From Nematostella vectensis (taxonomy: Eukaryota > Cnidaria > Anthozoa > Actiniaria > Edwardsiidae): a DNA stretch of 60,000 bases. The notes beneath the pieces were generated by a model, which saw nothing but the letters and a program-made list of their open reading frames with translations, searched no databases and was not told the origin of the DNA. Position 1 is the first letter of the stretch, and the number at the start of each line of letters is the position of its first letter. The position numbers and the translations under genes were made by a program. Positions 1-13,599 of this stretch are shown piece after piece. The DNA lies in assembly GCF_932526225.1 (NCBI RefSeq), contig NC_064042.1:9894540-9954539 (forward strand), given 5' to 3'.

Positions 1-3000
1 GTAGCGTCCACCCTAGCGTCATCTATACTAACGCATGTACTACTATCCGCTAATCTAACTAAAGAGAAAAGCTTATAGCGCAGTTCCCGGCGTCTCTTGG
101 CATTTAAGGAGTCCGTCTCCCTTGAGTATTCCACTAAAAGCGGATGTTTGCTGTTCTTGAGGGATTCCCGAAGTGATTGGTGCTGTTTAGTGTGAATTTT
201 AGACTTGACGTTGAAGGTAAAGTTCGAGCTTTTGCTATTGCGATCCATGTCTATGCCAGTGACACGGCAGAGAGACGCAATCCATTGGTCCATGTCTGAT
301 TGACTGTCGGCCACAAGGCTGTAGATCTTGTCGTGTATGTGAAGCTCAAACCCATACATCCGTCCCTTGACACCCTGAGTAACAAAAGCAAGCGAGAAAA
401 AACGAGTAACTTCTCAAACAAGTCAAAGTAATCCATAATAAATGTACGGTCTGCATGTACGGTACGGTACGGTATGCATGAACATAAAGGTGAATGTAAA
501 TGTGTAGTTGTAGGTAGAAGTGAAGGTAAAAGTTAAGTAAGATGAAGGTAAGTTGATGGTTAAGGGGAAGGTATGGTTGGAGGTTAATGTAAAGACAAAG
601 GTGCAGGTTAGGGCAAAGGTTAAGGCGCAGTTGGAATTAAAGGTAAACTGAATTAAATTAAAGGTAAAACTGAATTAAAGGTTAAAGGTAAAGGTGAAGA
701 TGAAGGTAATGGTAAAGGCTAAGGTGGTGGAAAAGGCTAAGGTAAAGGTGAAGGTGGTGGTTAGGGTTAAGGTGGAGATAAAGGTGAAGGTTAAGCTGTA
801 GGTTAAGGGGAAGGTGAAGATTAGTTGCATGTTAAGGTGAATGTGAATTTGAAGGTGAAGATTAAGTTTCAGGTTAGCAAAAGTTAAGTGACTTGCGATA
901 GTTGACTTGCGTTGAGGGACTTGCGAGAGTGTTAAGGTGAAGGTGAATGTGGTGGTTAAGGTAAAGGTGAAGATAAAGGTGAAGTTAAAGCTGAAGATTA
1001 AGGCGAATGTGAAGGTGAAGGTGAAGGTGAAGGTGAAGATTAGTTGCATGTTAAGGTGAATGTGAATTTGAAGGTGAAGATTAAGTTTCAGGTTAGCAAA
1101 AGTTAAGTGACTTGCGATAGTTGACTTGCGTTGAGGGACTTGCGAGAGTGTTAAGGTGAAGGTGAAGGTGGTGGTTAGGGTTAAGGTGGAGATAAAGGTG
1201 AAGGTTAAGCTGAAGATTAAGGCAAATGTGAAGGTGAAGGTAAAGGTGGAGATTAGCTGTAGGCTAAGGTGAATGTGAATTTGAAGCTGAAGGTTAAGTT
1301 GAATGCGAAGGTGATGGTAAAGCTGAAGGTTAAGTTGAATGCGAAGGTGATGGTAAAGGTGAAGGTTAAGTTGTAGGTTTGCGAGATTTGACTTTCGTTG
1401 TGTCGTTGAATGCGAAGGTGATGGTAAAGGTGAAGGTTAAGTTGTAGGTTTGCGAGATTTGACTTTCGTTGTGTCGTTGAATGCGAAGGTGATGGTAAAG
1501 GTGAAGGTTAAGTTGTAGGTTTGCGAGATTTGACTTTCGTTGTGTCGTTGAATGCGGAGGTGATGGTAAAGGTGAAGGTTAAGTTGTAGGTTTGCGAGAT
1601 TTGACTCTCGTTGTGTGACTTGCGAGAGTGTTAAGGTGAAGGTAAAGGTGGTGGGGTAAAGGTAAAGTTGAAGGTAAAATACAATCTGAAGACGAAGGTA
1701 AGGGTAATGCTAATGGTGAAGGTAATATTGATGGTTAGGGTAAAGATGAAGGTAAAGGCCAATCTGATAAAGGTGGACATAGATGTGAATAAAACGGTAA
1801 AGTAAATAAAATCCAAAAGAGCATAAGAAAAGACCAACCTTTGATATCTGTGTACACGCATCCAAGTATATAACACCTCTAGCAGTAGTTGCACTGTCAT
1901 CCTTCAGAACAACAACATGTCATGCATTAGAGGTAAACCAACTCCTCATGAAGCCCGCGGTAAAAGCTTTACCTTTCTGTATTCCAGCACATATGAGCCG
2001 TCTGTTGACACTTGCTTCAGGTTGAACCATCGTCGTTTGTACACCTAGACCCAAGATATATAATAGGGACTTTAAGCAAGCAAAAACGTGAACGCCGCGG
2101 ACGATGGATTTGATTACTTTAGACATCAATTTATAGGTCTATAAAGTTTACAGTCAAGACAAGTCAGTGGGTAAGCACAGTCACTAAAGCTGATTCTAAG
2201 AGCTGGTATCCTAACAGGCTAAAAAAGAACATGCGATGACAGATTTCCAGCTTAATGCTTTGATAGGCAAAGACAGCAGCAGCTGCTGTCCTCTTCAGAT
2301 GCCTGAATTTGAGCCCAGGAAATCTTATCTTAAATAGCAGAACCCATGCATGTGACACATACCTTGGACGCCGAGTTTCCATTGTTGGCATTTTCGCCAT
2401 GAAAAGGAGCCTTGGTGAGGTAGCCCTGTTTAGTGATTCCTCTCTCTCGCAGTGGACTCATGTTATAATCCTGTCAAGAGAAGCAATAAATAATACTCAT
2501 TGTGTTTTAATGTAATCTAGACTTATCAATGCGTCTTAATATAACCTTGAAGTTGAAGCGAGTCGATGGGAGCACTTCTGTGAAGATCAATAGCCTATCT
2601 GGAGTCCGACACTCATTCCAAGCCCCCCTTATCAGAATGAGGGATATGTTTAAACTAAGAAGTTGGCAAGTTTGGGGCTGCCAGATTTCTTGGAAACCAT
2701 CGTAAAAATGTTCGAATAAGGAGAAAAAGTTGGACAGGTATTTAAAAGGGTATTCAGAGGTTAAGATATCTGCTCTGATAGAAGTGAAATGAGTGGCGTA
2801 TACCTTATCCCCTCCATCTACGTCATCAGTCATGTCCATCTCAAAAACCTGCTCTTGTAGCCCTTCCGCCTGTGATGGCCTAAAAACATGGGGACAGGCA
2901 GTTATGGTAAAAAGATATCACATTAGAATAGAAATCCGTGAAAAAACAAAAAATAATTTCTGTTTCTTAAGGACTGTTTATACTACTGTACGTTTTTACT

Positions 3001-6000
3001 CTCCATGATACTCTATGATTGTTATTACATGTATACAAGACACAAGCCTCTATAGGGGATTATAATGGCCACCAAAACAACCTTCAAGAACATTTGCCAG
3101 TCAGAAGGTCGGAATCATAGCTCTGATATGATCTTCAAATCTATTAGAGTTTTTCATGTCTTGAACATGCTGACTGTTGGCTGGTGAAGCAGGGGTTTCA
3201 TTTAGGCCCGGCGGCCGGTGGAACCACCAGCAACTATTTTCTGAGCGCCAGTTACTTAAAAAGTTGATTAATGTTTTATTTGAACTTATGACTTCCATTC
3301 TCTATTATCAACTTTTACTGCCTGCTCTAAAACTCAATGAAACCCCTGTGAAGTTTACATTCAAAATGGAGAAAAAATGGAGATAGAAAATCCTAAGAGA
3401 AAAGGTGAGACCCAGCTCACACAACTGAGGTTGGAACTGGAAATCAAACCCATAATCCAGTTGTGTGAGGAGCAGACACTACAGCAGTGCTACTACTGCT
3501 TCTGTTAATCAAATAGCATGTTTTCTGTTGACCAGCTTCCTTGAACTATCAAATTTAATAGCAACACAGTGTCAGTCTATATATGTACAATAAACTCCCA
3601 AAACCTCACTGCTCTGGTGTACAGTAGTATTGTCATTTTTTGCTATAAAAGTGCTATTCTATGGTCCACAATGCATGGTTTCCATATAATCACCATCGAT
3701 GGTTGTAATCGCCACCGTCACTGATAACAGTGCACCTGCATTTGCTGCAATTACTGTATGTGGAAACACTTTCTAGCAACCAGAAAAGACTGAAAAGATT
3801 GGAGTCATTACGATTGCCACCAATCAAATCAGTGTTCTATCTCAGCAATCGGTGGTGGCTATTATGGCTAAATCAACCTTAACTTGATCTCTTAGGAGCA
3901 GGGCTTACCTTGGTAACTTGTAGTAGCTTCCTGAGTACTGTGCATACTTGTTCTCAATACAATTCCAACTGCTAGTGTAAGAAAGTATGCACTATGGAAG
4001 ACAAAAAGTAAATCACTAACAACAATGTCACCAATCAAATAATATGCTCTTTTAAAAAATATATATATACAGTATCTACCCCACCTACACTTGCAGAAAG
4101 TACTCACCTCCCTTGTGAAGAGACTGGTTGACCTAGACAGAGCATCTCGAGGGAATGATGCATGCTCTGTGCGCAGTTCCCGTGGGATAGTATAGGCCTG
4201 GAAAACAGTAGTATACACAGCATTAAGGTACAATGTACTACGTGTATATCATATTGTCTACACAAAAAAGGACCTAGTTTTCTTTTTTTTTTTTAAATAG
4301 CTATTTGTCATCACTGCTGCCTTAAACATTAAAAAATAACCTTACCCTGCTTTCAGAGAAGCATAAATACATACATATAAAGAGTGTTAGAGGGAAATGG
4401 CAAAGACAGTGTTTAAGAAATACTCAAGGAATTAAATCTACAAGGTTATACATATGATATACATTGGAAAGTCATCAGCCATTTGAAACATGTGGCAAGA
4501 CTTCCTAGTATGCAAGCAGCAGTGAAACCTAGTTTTCTCTAAAGATTTATTGCTGCCAAATGAATTCCAAATGGATTCATTATTGATTAATGTCTAGAGT
4601 TCCAGACAGGAATAACCTATTAGGTACTTGAATTGAAATTCACGATTAGTATTATGTGAACTTTAAAGACATACAGTATAAAAATATAATGAATAACAAA
4701 ACATATTTATGTCTGGCGTAGAATATATATTTTAAATATTTATTTCTTATTCATAATTTAAAACTATGGATATCATAGGACAATGATAACATAGTAAAAG
4801 GTTTCACAGCCAAAAAGTTCCCTGGCCCACAGTTCTTACAACACAGAAAAATCCTCAATCAAATCAACCACACAGTAGCACACCAATAAAATATGAGAAA
4901 TAATAGATGCTATTTTTGGGAAGGTGTAATAATAAGCATGGTTGCACAACATTATCAATATCATGTTTCATATAAAATAAAATATGAGAAATAAAAGATG
5001 CTATTTTGGGAAAGGTGTAATAGTATACAGTAAATACTGTAATAAAAATAATTCAAGAATTTCTCTCCCATGCTTTAGCACAGGTGCACAACATTATCAA
5101 TGTCATTTCTCATATACAATATTGAATATGCAGAAAACCAGCAAAAGAAAAAAAAATACAGTAGAATAAAAACATGTACTTTACCTTAATGGGACAAGAA
5201 TCACTTATTTCAAACTCCTTTTTTCTACCAAACATAAAACTTACAAACCCATCCATACTGATCTCCATACTCTGAACTCTCAAGTAAAATTAATTGGGCT
5301 ACTTTATAATTTCAATCTACACATAATCTACAAAGATCCCCTTGCAAAACTCTCATACTCATAATAACTCTCTGAAAAAATTGCATTGCACTGATGGCTT
5401 GCTACCAAACAGTGAGAATATGCTATGGCTAATCTCTAGATCTAAAAGAATGACTAAGATGGTAAACACATGATTGTCAAGGGATCTATCAGCTGACTCT
5501 AAAATGGTGTGATCTAAAGCTACAAGTGCTCAAGTGCAGGAAGCAGGTAAGGATGAAGAGGATAAAGTACAATACTGAATGACTAAATAAAAGCGATGAG
5601 AATAAAAAGTAAAAATAAAGGAAAACTGGTTTTATTGATTAAAAGGTTCAAAATTTTGTGTGGTATTTTAAATAACACTTTAAATGCAATAGGTATCTAA
5701 TAGCAAAATAAACTCCAACAATTCTATTCAAATCAGTATCAAAATGAAGACACCATAAGAATAAGAAGAGCCTATTATCAAACAGAGTGAGTATGAAAAT
5801 AATTAAGAAGGGAAAGATAAAGCTGAAAAGAATAAAAATCCAGTAAAAGAAAAAGTCGGCCCCCTTTAAACCCAGTATCTATTACAGCAGTAAACAGAAA
5901 TAATGATAATATTATTATTCATGAAATGAACCCAATGATTTTAATCAAAGCCTCCTGTAGTTGTCAGAGTAACCTTATCAAAGTACTTGATACTCTTGTT

Positions 6001-9000
6001 TTATCCTTTGAACCTTATCTGTTATAATTCACAAGAATCCTCTTCAAATAAATGAAAGATTTACTCTGGTATGACATATTATGGTAAAAAGAATTTTTTT
6101 AAGATTGTGGGTGCCTTAAGCAGAAATGAATTTCTTTTAATAACAGCTGTAGCGATCATGTCCATGTTGTGGGTTAATTTCCTATTCTCAATCATGTTTG
6201 GCACATTAAATGTGCTGACATAATGTAAACAAGACATGACATTACAAGATTTTGAAGTTATTGGACTTCAAAAAATCTCAATAATATTAAGCCTATAATA
6301 AGCAGTAGACATGTATAATTATTGCTTCACCTTTTCCTAAACACTGGACATCAAGAAAAAACAGTCATAGAAAAATAAATTTTAAGAAAGATAGGATAGA
6401 GTGATTGTTTATTTTAGAGATTTTAACTATTAGGATGTTGAAAGTACTGTATAAGAATGAGTTGGACATCTTTCAAAAATTACGGTAATAAGAGCATGTC
6501 ACCCATTCAATAGATTAATGAACACTGTTACAATAATGCTCCTTGCATGACTGAAAAAGCCTGAGGAATACTAATGGCTTTGTTCAAAGTTAAGAGCAAT
6601 GGTTTTCATTATGGGGAAGATCTTGCAGGTGTTACAGTACATTCTTTCATTCCCACAAACATCTCTTGTGGCATAGTTTGTCTGTGAATTAATGTGACAT
6701 TATGGGCAAAGCAGGCCACAAACTATACTGGTTTCAAGGAGAGAAACAAATTGGACAGTTCCAAGGGTATTCATGAATCAGAGCAAAGCTTTAAATATTA
6801 TGAGATGCAAGGAAATAAAGCATTTTTAGCAATTGAGAGAAGCTTAATTTATTGTATTTCATCAAATGTTGTGTTGGTTGAACACCAGGTAATTCTGTTT
6901 AAAAAAAACATATACACATTGTAAGGTTTACAAAAATAAAAATATAAAGATATTTTTTGAACAAGTAAATTATCCTAGAGCCAATATTGTAGTATGTAAG
7001 TAGACTCCTTGAAAGAAATCCTCAAATCTAAATTTCAAATACAGACTAGAAAGAAAAATATATCAATATCCTTTTAGTAGAGAGAAGGTAAAACAATAAA
7101 TCTGTCAAAAATAAAATATCAAATGCTGCTCTCAAATGCTGTAGAAATAAAGGGTAAATACAGATAAAATATTTAGACAAGATAACTGTATTTTAAAAGG
7201 AAATTTGAGTATGGAACATAAATCAAGTCATCACTACATGAGGACTAAATAGCAAATAGGGAGATTTTCTAGTATGGGAGGATTACATGTTTCAGGTGAA
7301 ATCAAATATACTGACATCAAATTGAATAATGCCTGAATGTTAAATTGTGTATTTCATAGGTTATTATTCTTTGAGCTTAGAATGGGTACATTTTCCCATT
7401 CACATTTCATTGCATGCTGTCTGTGTATATCAACAATGTCAAAAAATGGGAGGCCAAAGGACCCAGATCACAGTGACAAAAACCTAAAAGATATCAAAAT
7501 TTAGACCATAAAACTTTAATAACATGCAGCTTTTAGAATTTCAATTTTACCAATGTTTTGTGTGGGGATTGTAGAGTTAGCACATCAGCCATTGATCTCT
7601 CAATGATTTTCAAAATATAGAAGCTGTGAGGCTTAGTGATCAAGTATGATGGTTTCAAATGGGAATAAAAATGTACTTACTCTTACAGCTAGAGGTCTTT
7701 CTGTTTCGAAAACATCCGAGAACATGGTAGAAGATGAGGAAGTTAGAATTTCCCACATAGCCACACACTCAACTTTTTCCCATTTCAAGTACATGAAATT
7801 TTAATTCTCTTTCACGAGAATGCCTCAAAACACTAGATCATCTGTCTGTGCATAAATTAAGCAAATAGCATGCAAACTAAGTCGGGGAAGAAGGTAGCCT
7901 AGGCCTCTTATTGGCCTTTGGAGACCAATTGAATTTGGTTTATGTTAGAGGGATTTAAAGATTTTAAAGGGTTAACATTGACAAAGAAATAAATAACTAA
8001 GGAAGCATGAAAGAAAATGAAAAAGATCTCATTCTAAATATGACGATAATGCCTTAAAAATTCTCTTGAAGTCATTTGAAAGAAAGTAAAGATACAGGAA
8101 AAAAATAATACATTTAAGGTTCTTAAAATATGTGTTAAATGGTTTAATGCTAAAATTTTATTTCTTAATTTTTTGTTAATTCAAGGATCTTATTTTAAGC
8201 TTAGTATCATGAAGATAAATGAAAGGCTAAAAACGAATAAGAGATTTCCTCCAGAACTATTTAGATTAGGCATGACAATCAATCTAAATGTAAATTGAAA
8301 ATCCTTAACATACAACTTATAAGCCGTTAGTGTTTATACTTTAGTCACACTACCTTATTACTGATTGGTTTTGAATAGAATGAAGTTAGCAAGATCAAAC
8401 AAAAAAATCATAACAACAAATTCCCCCATTTTACAAAGGCCTAAGGGTGCAATAAAAACTTCACTGCAAAGACAGCTAACATCCCAAAACTGGGGACATG
8501 AATATATTTTGATAAACGTTTCTGGCATGACTTTCAATAATTAAACTAGCTAAATTAAGTGTAAAGAGTTATTTAAAACTTACCGAAACGTCATCTTGTG
8601 GAAAAAGGAGTAAATCTTGAAGCGAGTCCCGTAGAATTTGCGTTCTTTTCTGGACAATTTCATCCTCGTAGTTTAGAGGGAAAATTCCTTGCACAATTTC
8701 CTAAAGGCACAGTTTAAAAAAATTATTATTATTAAAAGTTTTCACAAAGAAAAGCTTAATGGAAATCTTAATGGAGGTAGATATGCTAGGAATTTCCAAA
8801 TTAGTATTTAATCGAATATTTTTTTTTTTCGGACGAAGGTTGCACACTTCATAAACAAATGCCGAAGGTATACCACAACCATCAACCATTTTCTTCATAA
8901 ATTAATGCAGTTTCTGATATAAAATATATACTGAGGCTATATTCTCCAATTTCTGTCTAAAAGCTACATTGATATTCTGCCCTTAAGCAATGGTACGATT

Positions 9001-9346
9001 ACGAAGTTTTTGTATCTTCGAGAAAATAATGGAATAAAAACACACACGTGTAGTGTAAACAACACTTCATAATAAACAGTAGAACCATGAAGCATAAAAA
9101 GCTGGCATTTTGCAGCTGCTCAGATTTTAAGAGGACGTCCTTTCCTATCTATCAAGATGGCAGATGGCGAGAAAAATTCATTAAAATTTTGCACTAAGAA
9201 TTTACGAGGAAGACGTCTGATTCAAAGCTCACCTTAAAGTTTCTAAATTCGGTATTGCAGTTAGCTTCTGTTTGTATTTGAAGCTTCAAGCTAATGGTGG
9301 AATCCCTATCTCTCTTTGCAGATTTGTAAATTCGTTTCTCCGCCAT
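1..9346 (-). CDS. DOCK9/10/11: DOCK9/10/11-like (zizimin) guanine nucleotide exchange factor, N-terminal part, 9 exons, runs off left edge
   Basis: Zizimin DOCK proteins activate Cdc42/Rac through a C-terminal DHR2 domain and bind membranes through PH and DHR1 domains. Only the N-terminal ~365 residues are here. Exons I delimited (minus strand, in reading order): 9346-9233, 8700-8584, 4197-4108, 3991-3909, 2879-2804, 2470-2363, 2044-1973, 1901-1839, 374-1 (open). All junctions are AG/GT and phases agree. Family signatures: exon 2 has NYEDEIVQKRTQILRD then LLLFPQDDV; exon 4 has WNCIENKYAQYSGSYYKLP; exons 6-9 form the PH domain (GITKQGYLTK, YKRRWFNLKQV, GVIYLDACT, MYGFELHIHDK, DMDQWIASLCRV). 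A PH domain at this place marks the DOCK-D class; the exact paralogue cannot be told. The ATG at 9346 opens a 38-residue exon in a good context (GCCATTTTC on plus). Exons coding further N-terminal sequence lie upstream and are listed separately. DHR1 and DHR2 must lie left of the window. Confidence 0.9.
375..1838 (-). repeat. Intron 8 of the DOCK gene: GGTGAA/GGTAAA hexamer-type array with longer direct repeats
   Basis: From about 460 to 1780 the plus strand is almost entirely degenerate GGTGAA, GGTAAA, GGTTAA hexamers. Within it, larger units are duplicated: a ~135-base block at about 815-948 recurs at about 1035-1168 (shared text GACTTGCGATAGTTGACTTG), and a ~70-base unit containing TTTGCGAGATTTGACTTTCG is repeated four times between about 1350 and 1620. 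The array fills the intron between PH-domain exons. Long ORFs here (for example 675-1049 minus, all F/T/L) are products of the repeat. Confidence 0.85.
4198..8583 (-). other. Long DOCK intron (between exons 2 and 3), no gene seen
   Basis: AT-rich sequence between two well-supported exons. I see no repeat array or convincing ORF. A short open stretch at 7685-7729 (minus) begins with ATG, reads MFSDVFETERPLAVR and ends at a good GTAAGT donor. It could be an alternative first exon in phase with exon 3, but it has no other support. Confidence 0.6.
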
Positions 9347-10755
9347 TTTCAAGGATTAAATTAATAGAAACTTTCAGGACATTTGTGGGATCCTTTGCAA
9401 AAACCATCCGCCATGTTTAGATACCAGTCGAGCCTCGCTTGCAGGCTGGGAAAACAACCGGCCGCCTCGTTCTAATGTCCGGGTTAACAAATAAAAGTCA
9501 CCCCTTTCATGTAAATCTTTCAAACCAATTTACGGACAGCTTATAGGTCATGACAAAATGCCACCATATTGCGGTTAACCAGATGAAATTGCATCTCGAT
9601 ACAACCCATTTTGACCCCAAATTTGTCTCAATATGTGCAAAATCATTTCGCTATGCGTCACATAGCGAGCTTGCCTTTTTGACACTGACTGACATAAAGC
9701 TGCTTTTAAACCGGAAGAAAACAAATCAATTAGAGAATTATTGAGTATAATTGTGTTCAGAAAAATAAAAGGAGACGGCAACCATTATTAATGGATTTAC
9801 CGGCAGACGGTAGCCATATCCTTTCTTCAATAGACAAAAAGCAGTTCGTAAAAAAATCTTACAGATGGTTCTTGAAAGGCTAAAAATGTAATTGCCAAAT
9901 TTGCAAAATTTTGACAAGTGTAAATAAACTGATAATTACGTACGCCATTAGCTTTTTAAATGCCAAATTAGAATTTTGATCATACTTTTATAAAGCCGAA
10001 ACATACTGAATTACTTATCGCGAGCGACCATTGCCCTGCTATCATCACGCCATCAGATCGCTTATTAGATTAGATATCATCAGACATAGTTCAGTCCCGC
10101 TCTCTAAAAGCATCACGTTACTTTCGAGGAATTTGTCCAAGGGAAACGGTGAGGGGGGTGTTTTGTCTGTTTGGGAAGTATTATCAGCATAGCTATCTTT
10201 GCATGTGAGATGTGAGCTTAGGGAGAATGACGCGGGTCGACATGTCGGGTTGTCATGTCATTGTTGTGGATAATAGAGGTGCCATTCAAGGACGATCGTA
10301 GTAAACAGGTACGCATGAAACAAAAACAACACGCAAAAAAGGAGAGATTAAAAATCCCTATTGTCAAATTGGGAAAAAAGAGTATTTTCTGGCCAATGAT
10401 CGATTATGTGGCGCTTCCGTGTCAACACAACTACAATTTCCGAGTCAACGTCACCTCGATCTCGCGCGCGCCACAGAATACTCCCAATACTCGAAAACAA
10501 AACATTTATGAATAACCCCGAATAGGATCCGGCTAGCAGGCTAACGTCACAATTGCGTCAAAACAAAAACACCAGGTCACGTAGAAACATTTTATATTTT
10601 TTTTGGAAAACAGGGCCACAGCACACAAAAACACAGGTAGCGGAGTTGAAAACTCTTTACATAAAATGTGGCAAAAGACAAGGGATCCCATTATTCTATT
10701 AGCCACCCTTTCTTATTGGGAACAACACAGTTACTAGTGGTTATTGTAAACTCAC

Positions 10756-10809
10756 CTTGAACGACCCAGGCTCAAAAGACCCTTCATTAAAGTTCTCTAC
10801 CAGAAATAC
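10756..10809 (-). CDS. Probable upstream exon of the DOCK gene, 18 codons
   Basis: The minus strand has TTTTCTAACAG, then 54 bases coding VFLVENFNEGSFEPGSFK, then a GTGAGT donor. It is phase 0 at both ends, so it joins directly to DOCK exon 2 (EIVQGIFPL...). Its end resembles that of the alternative exon at 9233-9346, which also ends in FK before GTGAGC. I infer that transcripts from an upstream promoter use this exon in place of the 9346 start. Not recognised as a domain. Confidence 0.5.
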
Positions 10810-11815
10810 CTGTTAGAAAAGAATGGTTGATTTAGAATAATACAACATTTCCCAGGCGCATAGAAATGGCTGGGTGGGGTGTGGCGTGCATGCGTCTACC
10901 CTCCCCCCCCCTCCATTATCGACCACCAAAGAAGCGTACGATTGGAGAATTGAAAAAATATTCATAGCATAGGCCTACATACCTCTTTTACCTATGCAAA
11001 TTCTGGCATGATATCTTTTTCTAGGGAGGGGTGCGGGGCGTTTTAAATCAAATCTGTTATCATCTGATCATAATAGCAACGATATTATAAAGGCAATGTT
11101 CACGGGTTTATGGTTGATCCATAAAAAAGTAGGATGAATTCATGTAATGTATAACATTATTCCATAATCAGTTACAAATTTCCCTTCCGTTCTATTATTT
11201 TCCTATTTTTTCCCTCTCGGACAGGTTATGTTTCGTTTTTTTAATTTCAAAATAAAATTGTGCACTTTCGCTCGACAGCATAAATTTAATGCGCTTTTTG
11301 GATTAGCTGAAACAAACTACTTTATAACTCGACGAAAACGTCGAGCTTTTACGATGACAGACAGATAAGAAATGACGAAATTAAACAAATAATCAAGAGC
11401 CAATCGGCATCTACTTTTTGTCATCCATACTCTTCTTATAGAAAAAAGATTCAAGTTGTTTTTTAGGATCGCTTATGCACTGCACAAAATAGATAACGAT
11501 TCTGATAAGAAGACCTTTTAAAATTTGAGGGATTTGCATTTACACGTTTTTTTTTTTACAATTTCTGGTTAATTAAATTTACTTAAAGGAAGGTCTCCAT
11601 GGCTTATTATGTAATGTGCTTATAAGTTAGCAAAAAAGGTTGTTTTTACTTAAAAAAAGCAGTTGGGCTTTCAGTTGTGTACAAATTATAAAAGGATGTG
11701 TATATAAAGATGTACTTTCTGAAGGGCACAAAACCACAAAATTTGCTTAGCAGCTACTTGTCGATAATACTTATTTGCATCTTGACATATTTTTTATGGA
11801 AGGAAAAATTCTTAC

Positions 11816-12225
11816 CAAACCACATCAGGAGTGTAGTTTAATTTCAAATTTACCGTTTCTGGTGAAGGAGTTTTACTCCGTCCTCTTCTTAAATTTCGCG
11901 GTGAAGCTTTTTCCCAAATTTCTGACTTTGTAAACTTTGCGAGAAATTCCAAGGCCCTCTCGCCGGAATGTGATTTTGGACGAATTGTAGTTTGTGACCT
12001 TTCCTTTCTCTTTGGTACTTCGGCAACCACTAGAAACGATAAATCCGTTTCCTCGTGTTCTATAATAGCTGGTGGTGTTGTCTTGCGTTTTTCAACTTGG
12101 ATATCCGGAGCTGATCTCGATGAAGCTATAGCTTGAATAGCCGAGGAATCCGAAAGAGAACGAGATTTTGCTCTTCTCTTAGGAACCACCAGAGATATTG
12201 TGTTCGTACACTCCTCCAACTCCAT
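11816..12225 (-). CDS. Coding exon of unclear parentage, basic Ser/Arg-rich, 136-137 codons
   Basis: The ORF opens at an ATG (ATAATGG). The frame is closed just upstream, so this is a first coding exon rather than an internal one. The product is charged and low in hydrophobics (VPKRRAKSRSLSD, RGRSKTPSPE), similar in flavour to the neighbouring upstream DOCK exons. It ends in a strong donor (TG|GTAAGA) in phase 2. Neither the 10756-10809 exon nor DOCK exon 2 can follow it in frame: the first gives a stop after four codons, the second also meets a stop. If unspliced, the ORF stops right there (W then TAA). It may be an alternative first exon with a missing small partner, or a short independent gene. 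Function unknown. Confidence 0.45.
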
Positions 12226-13432
12226 TATGAGAAATTCTCAAATCTCATTCCTTGCAATGAGAAATATCGAACCTAGCTCTTCGAGAATTAGAGACAGAGA
12301 AATTCAAAACTATCTCCATTCGCGATTCGTGATTGACATACATTGTAAACAAAATACATCGTCTAGAGATAAGATAATGAAGGACCTATAAAACTACCAC
12401 ACTGTTTTTGCCGGTACTGAATATATTTATCACTAAGGAGAACATCTTTTGCGGAATAAATCATCTGACATTTGGGTTTTAAGAAATCACCCAACCACGC
12501 TGCAAATAGAAGGCAAGTACATGATATTTAAATAAAATTTATGGCGCCCAAATATTTGTGTTGACGCGTACCGCAAACTCGTGTAATTGGCCGAACTGAA
12601 CAAGTGAATTTTTATGTTCGTCACCATCTGTGTGAGTGTTAAAATTGATGCTAAAAATACACAGGAAATTCACTCTTTTGGGTGATAAGCCATTTTTATT
12701 TTATTTACACCTTTAGCGACTGCTTTTCCACGCGATGATTTAGACAATGCGCCGGTTGCCAAAATGGAAAAGATTAGCAAACATATTTTGAAGAATGTTG
12801 CTTTCTGTTGGATATAGCTATTATGAAGTAAGTGCCAATTTAATTGATGTTCTTTTTTATTCTTGTAGTATTAAGGTAATGGGTATATTCACTTTAATAT
12901 ACGGAAGTGGGTGAAACGTTTCTGCCATTAATACATTCGAAATATTAAAAAAAAAGTAAAGTGTTGCAATTTGTTTGCTTCAAAATAACTGCGAAATGGC
13001 TTCCTCCTATAATCTCCAGCCAATTAGAAGCGACAAAGTGGAACTTAGTTTTCCATAATCAGTGTTGGGGGCATAATTGAAAAAGTGTGTCGGCAGAGGG
13101 AGTTAATTGGCTTATTTCTGTCAGGCCTAGCACATGATAAAAAAAAAAGATTTCCAAAGTGGCCGTTATTTGCAAGATTTCCCACGCGAACAAAAGCATA
13201 ACGAAAATCGATGCTAAGATCGAGACTATTGCGAGACTATTAGAAGTCTGTTGCCCTCACCAAAAAGAAAGCCCTTTCGATGTTTAAATCGCCGCCTAAG
13301 ATAAACATGTAAAATTATAATAATGCTGATTACAAAAAAAAAAGAAACACGTGACTAACAGTAATCTTTTTTGAAAGACCGCGCCGGAAATACAGTAGTG
13401 ATATCGTAAAATGATGCTGGACGAACACTTAC
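12226..13432. other. Non-coding stretch between upstream exons
   Basis: AT-rich sequence with no convincing ORF, repeat array or RNA gene. On the present model it is intron DNA of the long DOCK transcript, possibly with a promoter for the 12225 start. Confidence 0.5.
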
Positions 13433-13549
13433 GGTGACGGCAGCTGGTGTCTCGCTTTTTTGTTTCTGTACTTTGTTTCTCTTTCCTGTGAGCTTCCCTG
13501 CGTTCTTATCAACAGGGGGTGCATCAAGTTTGTGGATCTCACTTAACTC
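13433..13549 (-). CDS. Probable upstream exon of the DOCK gene, 39 codons
   Basis: The minus strand reads CTTTTTATTTCAG, then 117 bases open in phase 0, then GTAAGT. The product starts ELSEIHKLDAPPVDKN and is rich in Lys and Gln (KRNKVQKQKSE). Both splice sites are close to consensus and both phases are 0, as in the exons at 17320 and 10756. No domain recognised. It probably adds to a disordered N-terminal extension. Confidence 0.55.
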
Positions 13550-13599
13550 CTGAAATAAAAAGTATTATTTTAGACCATATTTTGGTTTTCTATGCATTG

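Noticed and set aside
675-1900. F/T/L-rich ORFs on the minus strand (675-1049, 1631-1900)
   Set aside because: They are translations of the hexamer array. The real exon within 1631-1900 is the DOCK exon at 1839-1901, in another frame.
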